Assembly (NCBI GenBank): GCA_035556075.1
Contig: DATMFQ010000030.1
Span: forward strand, 1-64,000
Source: 73-13 sp035556075
Lineage (GTDB): Bacteria > Actinomycetota > Actinomycetes > Actinomycetales > Microbacteriaceae
Length of the DNA: 64,000 nucleotides
Direction of reading: 5' to 3'
Shown here piece by piece: positions 19,108-28,005 of the stretch. The stretch's first letter is position 1; every line of letters starts with the position of its first letter. Under the pieces are notes generated by a model, which searched no databases, was not told the origin of the DNA, and saw nothing but the letters and a program-made list of their open reading frames with translations. Both the position numbers and the translations under genes were made by a program.

Positions 19108-20037
19108 GTGGCCAGCTCGACGACCTACGCCGCGGGCGTCCTCTGCTGGCGGCAGACCAAGTCCGGCGTCCGCGTCCTGCTCGTGCGCCGCCCCGACTAC
19201 GACGACGTGTCCATCCCCAAGGGGAAGGTCGACGCCGGCGAGTTGCTGCCCCAGACCGCGGTGCGGGAGCTGCTCGAGGAGACGGGCATCAAGGCGACGC
19301 TCGGCGCGCCGATCGGCACAGCCAAGTACCGGATCCGCTCCGGCCCGAAGATCGTCCACTACTGGCTCGCCGAGGTCGACGAGACGGCCGCGCGGGCCGC
19401 GAGTGCCGCATTCGTCGCGAATGCGGAGATCTCCGGCACCGAGTGGGTCACGCTCGCGAAGGCGAAGGCCCTCGTCACCTACGACTTCGACCGGGACCTC
19501 CTCGAGACCTTCGAGCAGCGGCTGGAAGCCGGCACCGCCACGACGTTTCCGATCATCGTGGCCCGGCACGGCAAGGCGATGTCGCCGTCGCAGTGGAAGG
19601 GCAGCGACAGCACGCGGCCCCTGCTGCCGAAGGGCCTCGAGCAGGCGGAGCGGCTCGCGCCGTCGCTCGCCGCATTCGCCCCCGTCAAAATCGTGTCCTC
19701 GACCGCGGTGCGCTGCCTCAATACCGTCGGCCCGGTCGCGCGCCGTCTCGGCCTGCCGGTCCGCGAGTCGACCGGGATCTCACAGGACGCCTACGAGGAC
19801 GGTGCCACCCGCGCCGACAAGCAGATCGCGAAGCGGCTCGAGCGTCGCGAGGCGGTCGTGCTGTGCAGCCACGGACCCGTCATCCCGCAGCTCGTGGAGC
19901 ATCTCGTCGAGGCGACGGGCGCGGCGGTGACCGACACGATCCGGCAGGCCGCGTATCCCGAGCCGGGCGACTTCACGGTCTTCCACATCGCACCGGACGG
20001 GCGACTCGTCGAGGCCGAGGTCCACCGCGCGGGCTGA
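19108..20037 (+). CDS. Nudix hydrolase fused to histidine phosphatase (MutT1-like)
   Basis: A 309-residue two-domain protein. Residues about 1-140 are a Nudix domain with a complete box (GKVDAGELLPQ...RELLEETGI, residues 39-61); from about 148 a histidine phosphatase domain begins (IIVARHGKAMSPSQW) with a later LCSHGPVIPQLVEHL. The architecture equals mycobacterial MutT1, which degrades 8-oxo-(d)GTP and diadenosine polyphosphates. It lies 22 bases after ppk. GTG 19108 gives the shortest sensible leader to the fold. Confidence 0.88.
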   Translation: MASSTTYAAGVLCWRQTKSGVRVLLVRRPDYDDVSIPKGKVDAGELLPQTAVRELLEETGIKATLGAPIGTAKYRIRSGPKIVHYWLAEVDETAARAASAAFVANAEISGTEWVTLAKAKALVTYDFDRDLLETFEQRLEAGTATTFPIIVARHGKAMSPSQWKGSDSTRPLLPKGLEQAERLAPSLAAFAPVKIVSSTAVRCLNTVGPVARRLGLPVRESTGISQDAYEDGATRADKQIAKRLERREAVVLCSHGPVIPQLVEHLVEATGAAVTDTIRQAAYPEPGDFTVFHIAPDGRLVEAEVHRAG

Positions 20038-20077
20038 AGGAGTATGCCAGGCCGGGGTCGACGCCTCTCGGCGCAAG

Positions 20078-20092
20078 GCCGCTCGAAGCGGC
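20078..20092 (+). terminator. Short hairpin after the glnR-ppk-mutT1 unit
   Basis: GCCGCT-CGA-AGCGGC forms a tight 6-bp stem 40 bases past the Nudix gene stop, between that gene and a convergent one. Reasonable but weak terminator; no T-run. Confidence 0.35.
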
Positions 20093-20177
20093 TGAAGTTG
20101 GAGCCCGGGGTCACCCCGACCTGACCGCAGGAGTCTAGTCGCCGTCCCTGTGCGTGCGCCGCGCCGCTTTGGGGCGC

Positions 20178-20813
20178 TCAGTCGAGGGTGCCGGCGCGCT
20201 CGCGGCGCGCGCAGACATGGAGCTCGGCCCCGATCGTCGCGAGCCGGGCCGCGCGGGTCGTCAGCCGACTCGCGCGCGCCGCATCCCCGACATCGCTCGC
20301 GTCCGCGTCGTCGAGCGTGCCCGCGGCAAGGATCCGGCAGCAGGCCGCCGCCCGGTCGAGCGCGTCGCCGAGGTCACCCCGATACGCACCGCGCAGGATC
20401 GTGTCCGCGAGCGCGAGCACCTCGGACGGGCCCGCGCCCTCGGGGACGCCGGCAATGGCCTGGTCCGCTGTGCGCAGTCGCGCGACACCCCGGCGGAATG
20501 CCCCCGCGGCGACCTCCCCACCCCCCTCCCGGATGAATGCGCGGAGCAGGTGCAGCCGCCACAGCGCGCCCGGCAGTGAGTCGGCCGCCGTCTGCGCCCA
20601 GAGTTCGGCGAGCGTGTCGATGCCGTGCGCATCCGCGAATTCGAGCAGCCGGTCGACGGTAACCTCCGCGCCCGAACGGTGTCCGTGGTCGACGAGCGCC
20701 CGCGCGCTCTCGTGCGCGACGGCCCGCGTCCGCGCGGGATCCTCGCCGCCAAGGTACGCCTCGAACCGGTGCGGCTCGAAGCGCGTTGGCTTGTGAAACG
20801 GGCGGCCCGGCAT
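20178..20813 (-). CDS. Conserved hypothetical protein next to tRNA-Lys
   Basis: A 211-residue, mostly alpha-helical protein (RFHKP-like start MPGRPFHKPTRFEPHRFEAYLGGEDP, AELWAQTAADSLPGALWRLHLLRAFIREG, then an Ala-rich C-terminal half). I associate it with a family found beside tRNA-Lys in Microbacteriaceae and sometimes mislabelled as an RNA polymerase beta subunit; it has no resemblance to that protein. No signal peptide or membrane segment. Function unknown. Convergent with the mutT1-like gene and divergent from the tRNA. Confidence 0.65.
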   Translation of the reverse strand: MPGRPFHKPTRFEPHRFEAYLGGEDPARTRAVAHESARALVDHGHRSGAEVTVDRLLEFADAHGIDTLAELWAQTAADSLPGALWRLHLLRAFIREGGGEVAAGAFRRGVARLRTADQAIAGVPEGAGPSEVLALADTILRGAYRGDLGDALDRAAACCRILAAGTLDDADASDVGDAARASRLTTRAARLATIGAELHVCARRERAGTLD

Positions 20814-20867
20814 TCGGTCAGCCTACGCGCGCGAGCCTGACGTCTCACCCGCGTAGAATCGCTGCGC

Positions 20868-20940
20868 GGGCCTGTAGCTCAGTCGGTAGAGCATCGGACT
20901 TTTAATCCGCGGGTCGCGGGTTCGAGCCCCGCCGGGCCCA
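20868..20940 (+). tRNA. tRNA-Lys (anticodon UUU)
   Basis: Complete cloverleaf of 73 bases. The acceptor stem GGGCCTG pairs with CGGGCCC (one G-T pair), the D arm holds AGCTCAGTCGGTAGAGC, the anticodon loop CTTTTAA gives UUU, and the T arm holds GTTCGAGC. The discriminator is A and CCA is not encoded. It stands alone between a conserved gene and a VOC protein gene. Confidence 0.97.
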
Positions 20941-20979
20941 CTCGCCGTGGCGGCCGTCCGCGGCCAGTGAGGAGTCCCC

Positions 20980-21336
20980 ATGAGCCAGCCACAGGTCCGG
21001 ATGGTCGTGCTGTCGACGGATGATCTCGATGAGTCGATCCGCTTCTACACGGAATCGCTCGGCTTCCCGCTGAAATTCCGGGATGGCACGCACTTCGCCG
21101 CGCTCGACGGCGGCGGCATCACGCTCGCACTCGCGACCTCGATCGACCACCCGATCCCCGGGCAGGTCGTCGTCGGCATCAAGACGGACGACGTCGATGC
21201 TGCCGCGAAGACGATCGAGGACGCGGGCGGCGGCATCGTCCGCGCCGCGTACAACGATGCGCACGAGCGCCGCGCCGTCGTCTTCGACAGCAAGGGCAAC
21301 GGGCTCGTCCTGTATTCGCCGCTGCCGAAGGATTGA
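20980..21336 (+). CDS. VOC-superfamily protein (glyoxalase/dioxygenase-like)
   Basis: A 118-residue single VOC module: VVLSTDDLDESIRFYTESLGF at the N-terminus and a mirrored second half (IKTDDVDAAAKTIEDAGG...VFDSKGNGLVLYS). Metal-ligand positions are not obvious; the terminal NGLVLY lacks the usual Glu, so catalytic function is doubtful. GAGGAG lies before ATG 20980. It stands 39 bases after tRNA-Lys. Confidence 0.8.
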   Translation: MSQPQVRMVVLSTDDLDESIRFYTESLGFPLKFRDGTHFAALDGGGITLALATSIDHPIPGQVVVGIKTDDVDAAAKTIEDAGGGIVRAAYNDAHERRAVVFDSKGNGLVLYSPLPKD

Positions 21337-21401
21337 TCCGACCGAGGGGTCGCTGGCGGGGACGAGCCCCGCATTCCTCGCCCGTGCGGAATGATGGTCG
21401 G

Positions 21402-23654
21402 GTGAGCGAGACCGAGCAGCCCGACGGGGGCGCCCCGGCGCTCATCGTCGTGGGCGCGGCGCTCGGCACGGGGCGCTGGCTCGCGGAGCACCTGCTGCCG
21501 CACGCCGACTGGTCGAGCGTGACGCTCATCGACTCGAAGACGACGAAGACCTCCCAGCGCTCGCAGCAGTGGCGACTGGCGGCCCGAGCTCCCATCGTCT
21601 ATGGCGAGTCCGTCGAGACGCCAGACGGTGACCGCCTCGTCCTCGAGGGGTCGACGGCGCCGCTGCCGCTGCCGACCGGGCCGACGGTCGCGTGGTTCGC
21701 GCTCCCGGAGGCGGTGCTCGTCCACGCTGTCGTGGAGACGCTGCCGCTACTGAGCCCCGACACGACGGTGCTGGTCTCCGCCGCCCGCCTCAGCCCCGCG
21801 ATCGAGGTCGCCCGCGACGCCGCGGCCGGTCGCGAGGTCGTCGGTGTGCACCCGCTCTTCGACGCGAGCATGCCGAGCCTCGCGGGACAGATCCTCTACG
21901 TCGTGCCCGCAGCCGATCCAGCCGGGAGGAATGCGGATCCCACCGCCCCGCCCGAGGCCCCCGCCTGGCTCGCGGCCGCGATCGCGAGCGCCGGCGGCAT
22001 CCTCAAGACGGGCTCCGCCGAGCAGCACGACCGGACGATGGAGCTCGTGCAGGACCGCGCGCACCGGGTGCTGACGGACCTCGCGGCGGAGGTCGTCGGC
22101 AGCGAGCTCGACCTCGAGCGCGACATCTGGGAGGCGCGGACACCGCTCTTCGAGACGCTGTTCGGTCTCGCTGTGCGGGCCCTCGACTCGCGCGAGTCCA
22201 CGGTCGACCCAGGTGAGCTCGCCGCGATCCGCGCCCGCTTCCCGGGCAGCCTGTACGACACGATCCGCGGGACCGCCGCCGCCGCCGTGACCGCGGCGCA
22301 GTCGAAGCGGCTCGCGCTCGCCCACCTCCGGCGCTCTGGGCAGATCGTGGGGCTCCGCACGCTCGGCGACCACCGGGTGCGCATCGGCCGGATCGTCGAG
22401 CTCACCTCGACGACCGTGTCACTCGAGGAGCTCGTCGTCGGCCCCGCTGGACGCGCGGCGCTCCTCGACGGCGTCGGACTCGCGAATGCGGCCAAGCTCG
22501 GCATCTCCGGCCGCCCCCGGCGCACCACCTTCGGGCTCGGCCACGTCGACCCCATCACGGGCGGGGAGCTCGAGTCCGCGCTCGACGCGCGCCTCGCCCA
22601 CCTGCGGCGTGATGTGCGCTTCCTCGTGCCCGAGTCCGTCGCCGGCGCTGGCGTGCTGCAGGTCGTCCGGGTGCACCAGGGGCTGCGTGACGTCGAGCTC
22701 GTCGATGAGGTGGTCCGCACCGGGCAACGCTCCGTCGTCGTCCGCATGGGGATCAGGGCCGATCTCGACCCCGCCGAGGTCGTCGACTGGCTGCAACGGC
22801 AGGTCGCCGAGGCCTACACCTGGCCGTCCGGGCTCGTGCGGCGCCCCGCACACCATGTCGAGCGGGTCGTCTACCTCGGCCCGGCCGGGACCTTCTCGGA
22901 GGATGCGGCGGGCCGGGCGGCCGCCGCCCTCCAGGCGCCGGGCGCGGCGCTCGAGGCGCTCGGCGGCTTCCCGGAGGTGCTCGCCGCGCTCGCACCGGGC
23001 ACCGTCGGTGTGCTGCCGGTGACGAGCTCCGCCTCCGGCCTCGTCAGCCGCGCCATCGCCGCGCTGCTCACCGCCGGACGCCCGATCGCCGCCGGCGGCA
23101 TGGTGGACGTGCCCGTCCGCTTCGACGCATATGCCCGCCCCGGGATACAGCTTGAGGCCCTCCGCGGCGCCCCCGCCTTCTCGCACCCGCAGGCGATCGC
23201 GCAGTGTGCCGCATTCATTCGCCGCACCGGTCTCGTGGCGGTCCCGGTCGAGTCGACCGCGGCGGCGCTCGAGCACGCGGCAGCCCACGAGGGCGCAGCC
23301 GTCGCGCTCGCCGGCGTCGACAAGGGTGCCGCGCACGGCCTCCACGTCATCGACCGGGAGATCGACGACCTCTCCGGCTCCATCACCCGATTCCTCGTCG
23401 TCGGCGGCCCCGACGCCTTCGGCGAGCCGCGTCCGGGCTCGCAGCCGACACTCCGGCGACTGTGGATCGGCGAGGACCCGGCCGATGCGCTGCCGCTGCT
23501 GGCTGGGGCGGGCTTCAGCGAGCTCCTCACCGACGCGGACGGTCGCTGGCTGCTCGTCACCTCGATCGCCGACGCCCCCACCGCCGCCTCGGCGACACTG
23601 CTCGGCGACGTGCCCTGGTCACCGCGCACCCCTGTCGTGCGCACCGCGCCCTGA
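21402..23654 (+). CDS. Fusion of prephenate dehydrogenase (TyrA) and prephenate dehydratase (PheA) domains
   Basis: A 750-residue protein apparently joining the tyrosine and phenylalanine branch enzymes. Residues about 1-310 resemble TyrA: a nucleotide-binding start IVVGAALGTGRW, catalytic-type His in VVGVHPLFDASMPSL (about 148) and EQHDRTMELVQDRAH (about 206). About 490-668 is a dehydratase domain: VVYLGPAGTFSEDAAG, GVLPVTSSASGLVSRAIAALL and the catalytic TRF in SITRFLVVGG (about 662). The segment 310-488 I cannot assign, and no AroQ mutase is evident. The first glycine motif is unusual (GAALGTG). GTG 21402 is chosen by similarity; its ribosome site is weak. Confidence 0.75.
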   Translation: MSETEQPDGGAPALIVVGAALGTGRWLAEHLLPHADWSSVTLIDSKTTKTSQRSQQWRLAARAPIVYGESVETPDGDRLVLEGSTAPLPLPTGPTVAWFALPEAVLVHAVVETLPLLSPDTTVLVSAARLSPAIEVARDAAAGREVVGVHPLFDASMPSLAGQILYVVPAADPAGRNADPTAPPEAPAWLAAAIASAGGILKTGSAEQHDRTMELVQDRAHRVLTDLAAEVVGSELDLERDIWEARTPLFETLFGLAVRALDSRESTVDPGELAAIRARFPGSLYDTIRGTAAAAVTAAQSKRLALAHLRRSGQIVGLRTLGDHRVRIGRIVELTSTTVSLEELVVGPAGRAALLDGVGLANAAKLGISGRPRRTTFGLGHVDPITGGELESALDARLAHLRRDVRFLVPESVAGAGVLQVVRVHQGLRDVELVDEVVRTGQRSVVVRMGIRADLDPAEVVDWLQRQVAEAYTWPSGLVRRPAHHVERVVYLGPAGTFSEDAAGRAAAALQAPGAALEALGGFPEVLAALAPGTVGVLPVTSSASGLVSRAIAALLTAGRPIAAGGMVDVPVRFDAYARPGIQLEALRGAPAFSHPQAIAQCAAFIRRTGLVAVPVESTAAALEHAAAHEGAAVALAGVDKGAAHGLHVIDREIDDLSGSITRFLVVGGPDAFGEPRPGSQPTLRRLWIGEDPADALPLLAGAGFSELLTDADGRWLLVTSIADAPTAASATLLGDVPWSPRTPVVRTAP

Positions 23655-23692
23655 GCCCCGGGCCACCGAACTCGTCGTCAGGGCCGCGAGGC

Positions 23693-24250
23693 TCAGTCGA
23701 GCGGGTCTTCGTGCGCATCGACCTCGGCGATGAGGTCCGCGGCGAGGTCGCTCAGCCGCTCGATCCTGGCCTCGTCGGGACGCACCGGCGGGGCGGCCGC
23801 CGCGTCGAGGTGCCGCTTCAGCTGCCCGGCGACATCCCGCCAGGCGTCCTGGCGCGCCCGCTCGACGAGCCGGTCGAGGTACTCGGGGTCGGCGGCCCGC
23901 GCCGCGAGCGCGTCGGCGAGCATGCGCGCCGCTCGCGCGCGGAGTCGGAGATTGCGCCGGTCCGCCCGACGGTAGTCGTGGTGTGAATTCGCGCTGCCGT
24001 ACCGAGCCCGGACGCTGCGGCGCTCCGCATCGAGTCGCGACGCGACATCCCGCTGCTCGGTCTCCAGCGTGGCGAGCGCCTCCCGGGCGTCGGCCCGGAA
24101 ATCAACGGGATCAAATTCCCGGTCCGCGTGGCCGAGCGTGGCGACCTCGATGCGGTTGCGGATCTCGAGCACGGCCGCGCGATCCGCCAGCAGCAGCCCC
24201 TCGTCGAGCGCGGGCGGCTCCCTGCGGAGGAGGCGCCGGAGGATGCTCAC
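23693..24250 (-). CDS. Hypothetical helical protein
   Basis: A 185-residue charged protein, predicted almost wholly alpha-helical with coiled-coil potential (ALATLETEQRDVASRLDAERRS, then ARAARMLADALAARAAD). It starts MSILRRLLRREPPALDEG. No family is recognised and there are no membrane segments. ATG 24250. It converges with the TyrA-PheA gene and stands alone on its strand apart from the iron transporter gene upstream. Confidence 0.6.
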   Translation of the reverse strand: MSILRRLLRREPPALDEGLLLADRAAVLEIRNRIEVATLGHADREFDPVDFRADAREALATLETEQRDVASRLDAERRSVRARYGSANSHHDYRRADRRNLRLRARAARMLADALAARAADPEYLDRLVERARQDAWRDVAGQLKRHLDAAAAPPVRPDEARIERLSDLAADLIAEVDAHEDPLD

Positions 24251-24321
24251 GCGATGATGCTACCGAGGCGACGCGACTGACGAGAGCGCGGCCCGCATTC
24301 CTCACACCGCCGGTGCGGGCG

Positions 24322-25437
24322 CTACAGGACGAGTTGCCCGACGAGGAGACCGAGCAGATAGGTGACGAGTGCCGCGCCGAAGCCGATCCCGAGCTGCCGG
24401 AGTCCCCGGGCGGCCGGGTGCGCGCCCGAGAGCATCCCGGTGATCGCGCCCGTCACGAGCAGCGCGATCCCGACGAGCGCCGCGGCGAACCCGGCCGCGA
24501 GCCAGCCGGTCGCGCCGATGAGATACGGGATGATCGGGATGAATGCGCCGGCCGCGAAACACAGGAAGCTGAAGCCCGCCGCCGACCAGGCGCTGCCGAC
24601 CGGATCATGCTCCCCGTCGAGCCCGGCCGGGGCGGGGAGAGCTCGCTCGCTCGGCTCGGGGGCATCGCCGCGGGCGAGTGCCTGCTCGCGCTGCCGCAGC
24701 TGGCGAATCGTCTCCGCCGCGTGGGCGTCCGCCTCGGCCGCGCCAAGGCCGCGCGCGCGATACACGAGGGAGAGCTCATTGTGCTTGAGGTCGAGGAAGG
24801 GGAGCGACTCCTCGGTCGCCTCGTCCGGGAGCACCGAGTCGATGAGCTCCCGCTGCGAGCTGACGGAGACGTACTCCCCGGCGGCCATCGACAGCGCACC
24901 GGCGAGGAGGCCCGCGACGCCCGTCGCGAGCACGGCGCCCGCCGGCATGCCGGTGCCGACGACGCCGAGGACGAGCGCGAGGTTGGAGACGAGCCCGTCG
25001 TTCATCCCGAAGACGGCGGCGCGGAAACCGCCCGCCAGCTGGAGTCGTTTCGCGCTCGCGAGCGCCCGGACGACCTCACCGTGGACCCGCTCGTCCGCGG
25101 CCATCGCATCGGTCGCGTCGACGTCGGCGTCATACGGCGAGCGCGCCTCCGCCCGCTGCATGAGCGCGAGGACAAAGACGGAGCCGAAGCGCTTCGCCAG
25201 GACCCCGAGCAGGCGCGAGCCGAAGTCGACTCGAGGCTCGGGCAGTGCGTGCGGACCGAGGAGCTCGATCCAGTGCGCGGCATGCCGGTCCTCGGCGTCA
25301 GCCAGCCGCAGCAGAATCTCCCGCTCGGTGCCGTCCCGCCGGGCCGCGAGCTCTCGATACACGACCGCCTCGGCGCGCTCCGCCGCAAGGTAGCGCCGCC
25401 AGCGGCGCACCTCGGTCGACGTCGGCGTACTCGTCAC
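24322..25437 (-). CDS. Ferritin-like domain fused to VIT1/CCC1 iron transporter
   Basis: A 371-residue membrane protein. Residues about 10-135 form a ferritin-like four-helix domain with Glu and His ligand-type residues (AERAEAVVYRELA, DAEDRHAAHWIELL, ADERVHGEVVRAL); from about 138 a VIT1/CCC1 domain begins with FGMNDGLVSNLALVLG, AGALSMAAGEYVSVSSQREL, and three C-terminal membrane helices. The arrangement is that of rhizobial MbfA, an iron (or manganese) exporter using the ferritin part to sense or oxidise metal. GTG 25437 starts just before the first helix. Confidence 0.88.
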   Translation of the reverse strand: MTSTPTSTEVRRWRRYLAAERAEAVVYRELAARRDGTEREILLRLADAEDRHAAHWIELLGPHALPEPRVDFGSRLLGVLAKRFGSVFVLALMQRAEARSPYDADVDATDAMAADERVHGEVVRALASAKRLQLAGGFRAAVFGMNDGLVSNLALVLGVVGTGMPAGAVLATGVAGLLAGALSMAAGEYVSVSSQRELIDSVLPDEATEESLPFLDLKHNELSLVYRARGLGAAEADAHAAETIRQLRQREQALARGDAPEPSERALPAPAGLDGEHDPVGSAWSAAGFSFLCFAAGAFIPIIPYLIGATGWLAAGFAAALVGIALLVTGAITGMLSGAHPAARGLRQLGIGFGAALVTYLLGLLVGQLVL

Positions 25438-25460
25438 CGCTCGTACCGTGTCGCCTGGGA

Positions 25461-25598
25461 TCAGAGGAAGCGGTTGACGGCCGGGAGCACGCCCGTCTCG
25501 ACGAGGATCCAGGTGACGGCCGCGGCAAGCGCGACGAGGGTCGCCAGGATCACCACGACTTGGCCCCCACCTGCGGGTCGATACGTGGACTTCGTCAT
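25461..25598 (-). CDS. Small single-pass membrane protein downstream of folD
   Basis: A 45-residue protein from ATG 25598: a basic N-terminus (MTKSTYRPAGGGQ), one helix (VVVILATLVALAAAVTWILV) and ETGVLPAVNRFL. GGAG lies 9 bases before the ATG, in the last codons of folD (stop at 25603), so it is probably translated from the glyA-folD transcript. Small membrane genes after folD occur in actinobacteria; function unknown. Confidence 0.65.
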   Translation of the reverse strand: MTKSTYRPAGGGQVVVILATLVALAAAVTWILVETGVLPAVNRFL

Positions 25599-25602
25599 GG
25601 CG

Positions 25603-26484
25603 TCAGGCTCCTCGTCGCTCGGCGGTGTCCACCACATTCTTCACCAGGAGCGCGCGCGTCATGGGCCCGACGCCGCCCGGGTTCGGTGAGAGCCAGCCCG
25701 CGACCTCCGCGACGGCCGGGTCGACATCGCCCGAGAGCTTCGCCTTGCCCGACTCCGTCGTGCCGGTGCGGGTGACCCCGACGTCGAGCACCGCGGCACC
25801 CGGCTTGATCCAGTCCGGCTTGATGAGGTGCGGCACGCCGACGGCCGCGACGACGATGTCCGCGCGGCGCACCTCGGCGGCGAGGTCAGGCGTCCGCGAA
25901 TGCGTCAGCGTCACGGTCGCGTCGACGCCCTTGCGGGTGAGCAGCAGGCCGAGCGGACGGCCGACGGTGAGGCCGCGGCCGACGACCGTGACGTGCTTGC
26001 CGGGGATGTGGACGCCCGCGCGCTCGAGGAGCTCGATGATGCCGGCGGGGGTGCACGGCAGCGGGCTCGTCAGCTCGCCGTCAACGCCCATCACCAGGCG
26101 GCCGAGGTTCATGGGGTGGAGACCGTCCGCGTCCTTGTCGGGGTCCATCGCCTCGAGCACCTCCCGCTCGTCGATGCCCTTCGGCAGCGGGAGCTGGACG
26201 ATGTAGCCGGTGACCTCGGGGCTCGCGTTGAGGTCGGCGACCGCGGCGAGGATGTCCTCGCGGGTCGCCGTCGCCGGCAGGTCGACCTGCACCGAGTGGA
26301 TGTCGATCTCAGCGGCGTCGCGGTGCTTGCCGGTCACGTAGGAGACCGAGCCGGGGTCGGCGCCGACGAGGAGCGTGCCGAGGCCGGGGACGATACCGCG
26401 GCTGCGGAGGTCGGCGACGCGGGTCTTGAGCTCGGACTTGATCGCGGCCGCGGTGGCGACGCCGTCAAGGATGGTGGCGGTCAT
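25603..26484 (-). CDS. folD: Methylene-THF dehydrogenase / methenyl-THF cyclohydrolase
   Basis: Bifunctional one-carbon enzyme, 293 residues. Hallmarks are YVTGKHRDAAEID with the catalytic Lys, YIVQLPLPKGID, the substrate motif DKDADGLHPMNLGRL, the cofactor loop VVGRGLTVGRPLGLLL and C-terminal PNPGGVGPMTRALLV. ATG 26484 is followed by a normal TILDG start. It lies 53 bases after glyA on the same strand, so both respond to the ZTP riboswitch upstream of glyA. Confidence 0.97.
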   Translation of the reverse strand: MTATILDGVATAAAIKSELKTRVADLRSRGIVPGLGTLLVGADPGSVSYVTGKHRDAAEIDIHSVQVDLPATATREDILAAVADLNASPEVTGYIVQLPLPKGIDEREVLEAMDPDKDADGLHPMNLGRLVMGVDGELTSPLPCTPAGIIELLERAGVHIPGKHVTVVGRGLTVGRPLGLLLTRKGVDATVTLTHSRTPDLAAEVRRADIVVAAVGVPHLIKPDWIKPGAAVLDVGVTRTGTTESGKAKLSGDVDPAVAEVAGWLSPNPGGVGPMTRALLVKNVVDTAERRGA

Positions 26485-26537
26485 GCAGCTGTACTCCCTG
26501 TGGTGCGTGGTTCGGTATCGGTAAAGGTGCCGACTGG

Positions 26538-27839
26538 TCAGGCCCAGGTGCTCGGGGAGGTGAGCCCCGGGTAGAGCGGGAAGTCGGCGGCGAGGCGCCC
26601 GGCCCGGGCACGCAGCGCGTCGAGGTCGGGCATCGGCAGCAGCGCCTGCGCGATGATGTCGGCGACCTCGGTGAACTCGGCGTCGCCGAAGCCGCGGGTC
26701 GCGAGCGCCGGGGTACCGAGGCGGACACCGCTCGTCACCATCGGGGGGCGCGGGTCGAAGGGCACCGAGTTCTTGTTGACGGTGATGTCGACCCGGTGGA
26801 GGCGGTCCTCCGCGTCCTGGCCGGTCAGCTCGGAGTCGCGGAGGTCGACGAGCACGAGGTGCACGTCCGTGCCGCCGGTGAGCACCGAGACGCCCGCGGC
26901 GGTGACATCCTCCCGCGTGAGCCGCTCGGCGACGATCCGCGCGCCGCGCACGGTGCGCTCCTGCCGGTCGCGGAACTCGGGGGTCGCCGCGAGCTTGAAC
27001 GCCGTCGCCTTCGCCGCGATGACGTGCATGAGCGGGCCGCCCTGCAGGCCGGGGAAGACGGCGGAGTCGATCTTTTTCGCGATGTCGGCATCGTTCGTCA
27101 GGATGAATCCGGAGCGCGGCCCGCCGAGCGTCTTATGCACCGTGCTCGTCACGACGTGCGCGTGCGGCATCGGGCTCGGGTGCAGCCCTGCGGCGACGAG
27201 GCCGGCGAAGTGCGCCATGTCGACCCAGAGGACGGCGCCGACCTCATCGGCGATCTCCCGGAACGCCGCGAAGTCGAGCTGCCTGGGGTAGGCCGACCAG
27301 CCGGCGATGATCATCTTCGGCCGGTGCTTGAGCGCCTGCTCGCGCACCACATTCATATCGATCAGGTGGGTGACCGGGTCGACGCCGTAGCTGACGATGT
27401 CGTACCAGCGGCCCGAGAAGTTCTGCTTGCGGCCGTGCGTGAGGTGGCCGCCGTGATTGAGGTCGAGGCCCAGGATCGTGTCGCCGTACTCGACGAGCGC
27501 CGTATAGACGGGCTGGTTCGCGGAGGCGCCGGAGTGCGGCTGCACATTCGCGTAGGCGGCGCCGAAGAGCGACTTCGCGCGCTCGATCGCGAGCGACTCC
27601 GCCACATCGACGAACTCGCACCCGCCGTAGTAGCGACGGCCCGGGTAGCCCTCCGCGTACTTGTTCGTCAGCACGGAGCCCTGGGCCTCGAGCACCGCCC
27701 GAGGCACGAAGTTCTCACTCGCGATCATCTCGAGGGTGTCCCGCTGGCGCCCGAGCTCCTGCTCGAGGACGGCCGCGATCTCGGGGTCGACCTCGGCCAG
27801 CGGCGCGGAGAAGAATTCGGGAACTGCTGGCTGCGTCAC
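26538..27839 (-). CDS. glyA: Serine hydroxymethyltransferase
   Basis: PLP enzyme converting serine and THF to glycine and methylene-THF. The 433-residue protein has TLEMIASENFVPRAVLEAQGSVLTNKYAEGYPG, the PLP-lysine motif VVTSTVHKTLGGPRSG and typical GTPALATRGFG. GTG 27839 (VTQPAVPEFF) is chosen: AGAAGGGG precedes it, and the frame upstream runs through the riboswitch. FolD follows, so serine-derived one-carbon units are made and interconverted by adjacent genes. Confidence 0.97.
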   Translation of the reverse strand: MTQPAVPEFFSAPLAEVDPEIAAVLEQELGRQRDTLEMIASENFVPRAVLEAQGSVLTNKYAEGYPGRRYYGGCEFVDVAESLAIERAKSLFGAAYANVQPHSGASANQPVYTALVEYGDTILGLDLNHGGHLTHGRKQNFSGRWYDIVSYGVDPVTHLIDMNVVREQALKHRPKMIIAGWSAYPRQLDFAAFREIADEVGAVLWVDMAHFAGLVAAGLHPSPMPHAHVVTSTVHKTLGGPRSGFILTNDADIAKKIDSAVFPGLQGGPLMHVIAAKATAFKLAATPEFRDRQERTVRGARIVAERLTREDVTAAGVSVLTGGTDVHLVLVDLRDSELTGQDAEDRLHRVDITVNKNSVPFDPRPPMVTSGVRLGTPALATRGFGDAEFTEVADIIAQALLPMPDLDALRARAGRLAADFPLYPGLTSPSTWA

Positions 27840-27874
27840 AGGCGGGGCCCCTTCTAGGTACGTTCGTGCCGGCT

Positions 27875-27962
27875 GCTGCGCGGCCCAGGCGTACGGCCGC
27901 ACCCTGTGAAGTCGCTCCCCGGTGGTGGCCCACCTCGAACGCCAGTCGCGACCGGCCCAGTC
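27875..27962 (-). promoter_or_regulatory. ZTP/ZMP riboswitch (pfl motif) in the glyA leader
   Basis: Read on the minus strand, the leader contains the ZTP aptamer's conserved blocks in order: GGTCGCGACTGGCG, a hairpin GGTGGGCCACC, the core CCACCGGGGAGCGA, and after a linker the second domain CCGTACGCCTGGGC. The last block lies about 45 bases before the glyA start. ZTP riboswitches switch on folate and purine one-carbon genes when ZMP/ZTP builds up under folate shortage, fitting control of glyA-folD. Boundaries are approximate. Confidence 0.9.
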
Positions 27963-28005
27963 TACCGGAGCCGGTCCCGGGCCCCGATCGCTAGGCTGGG
28001 CCGCG

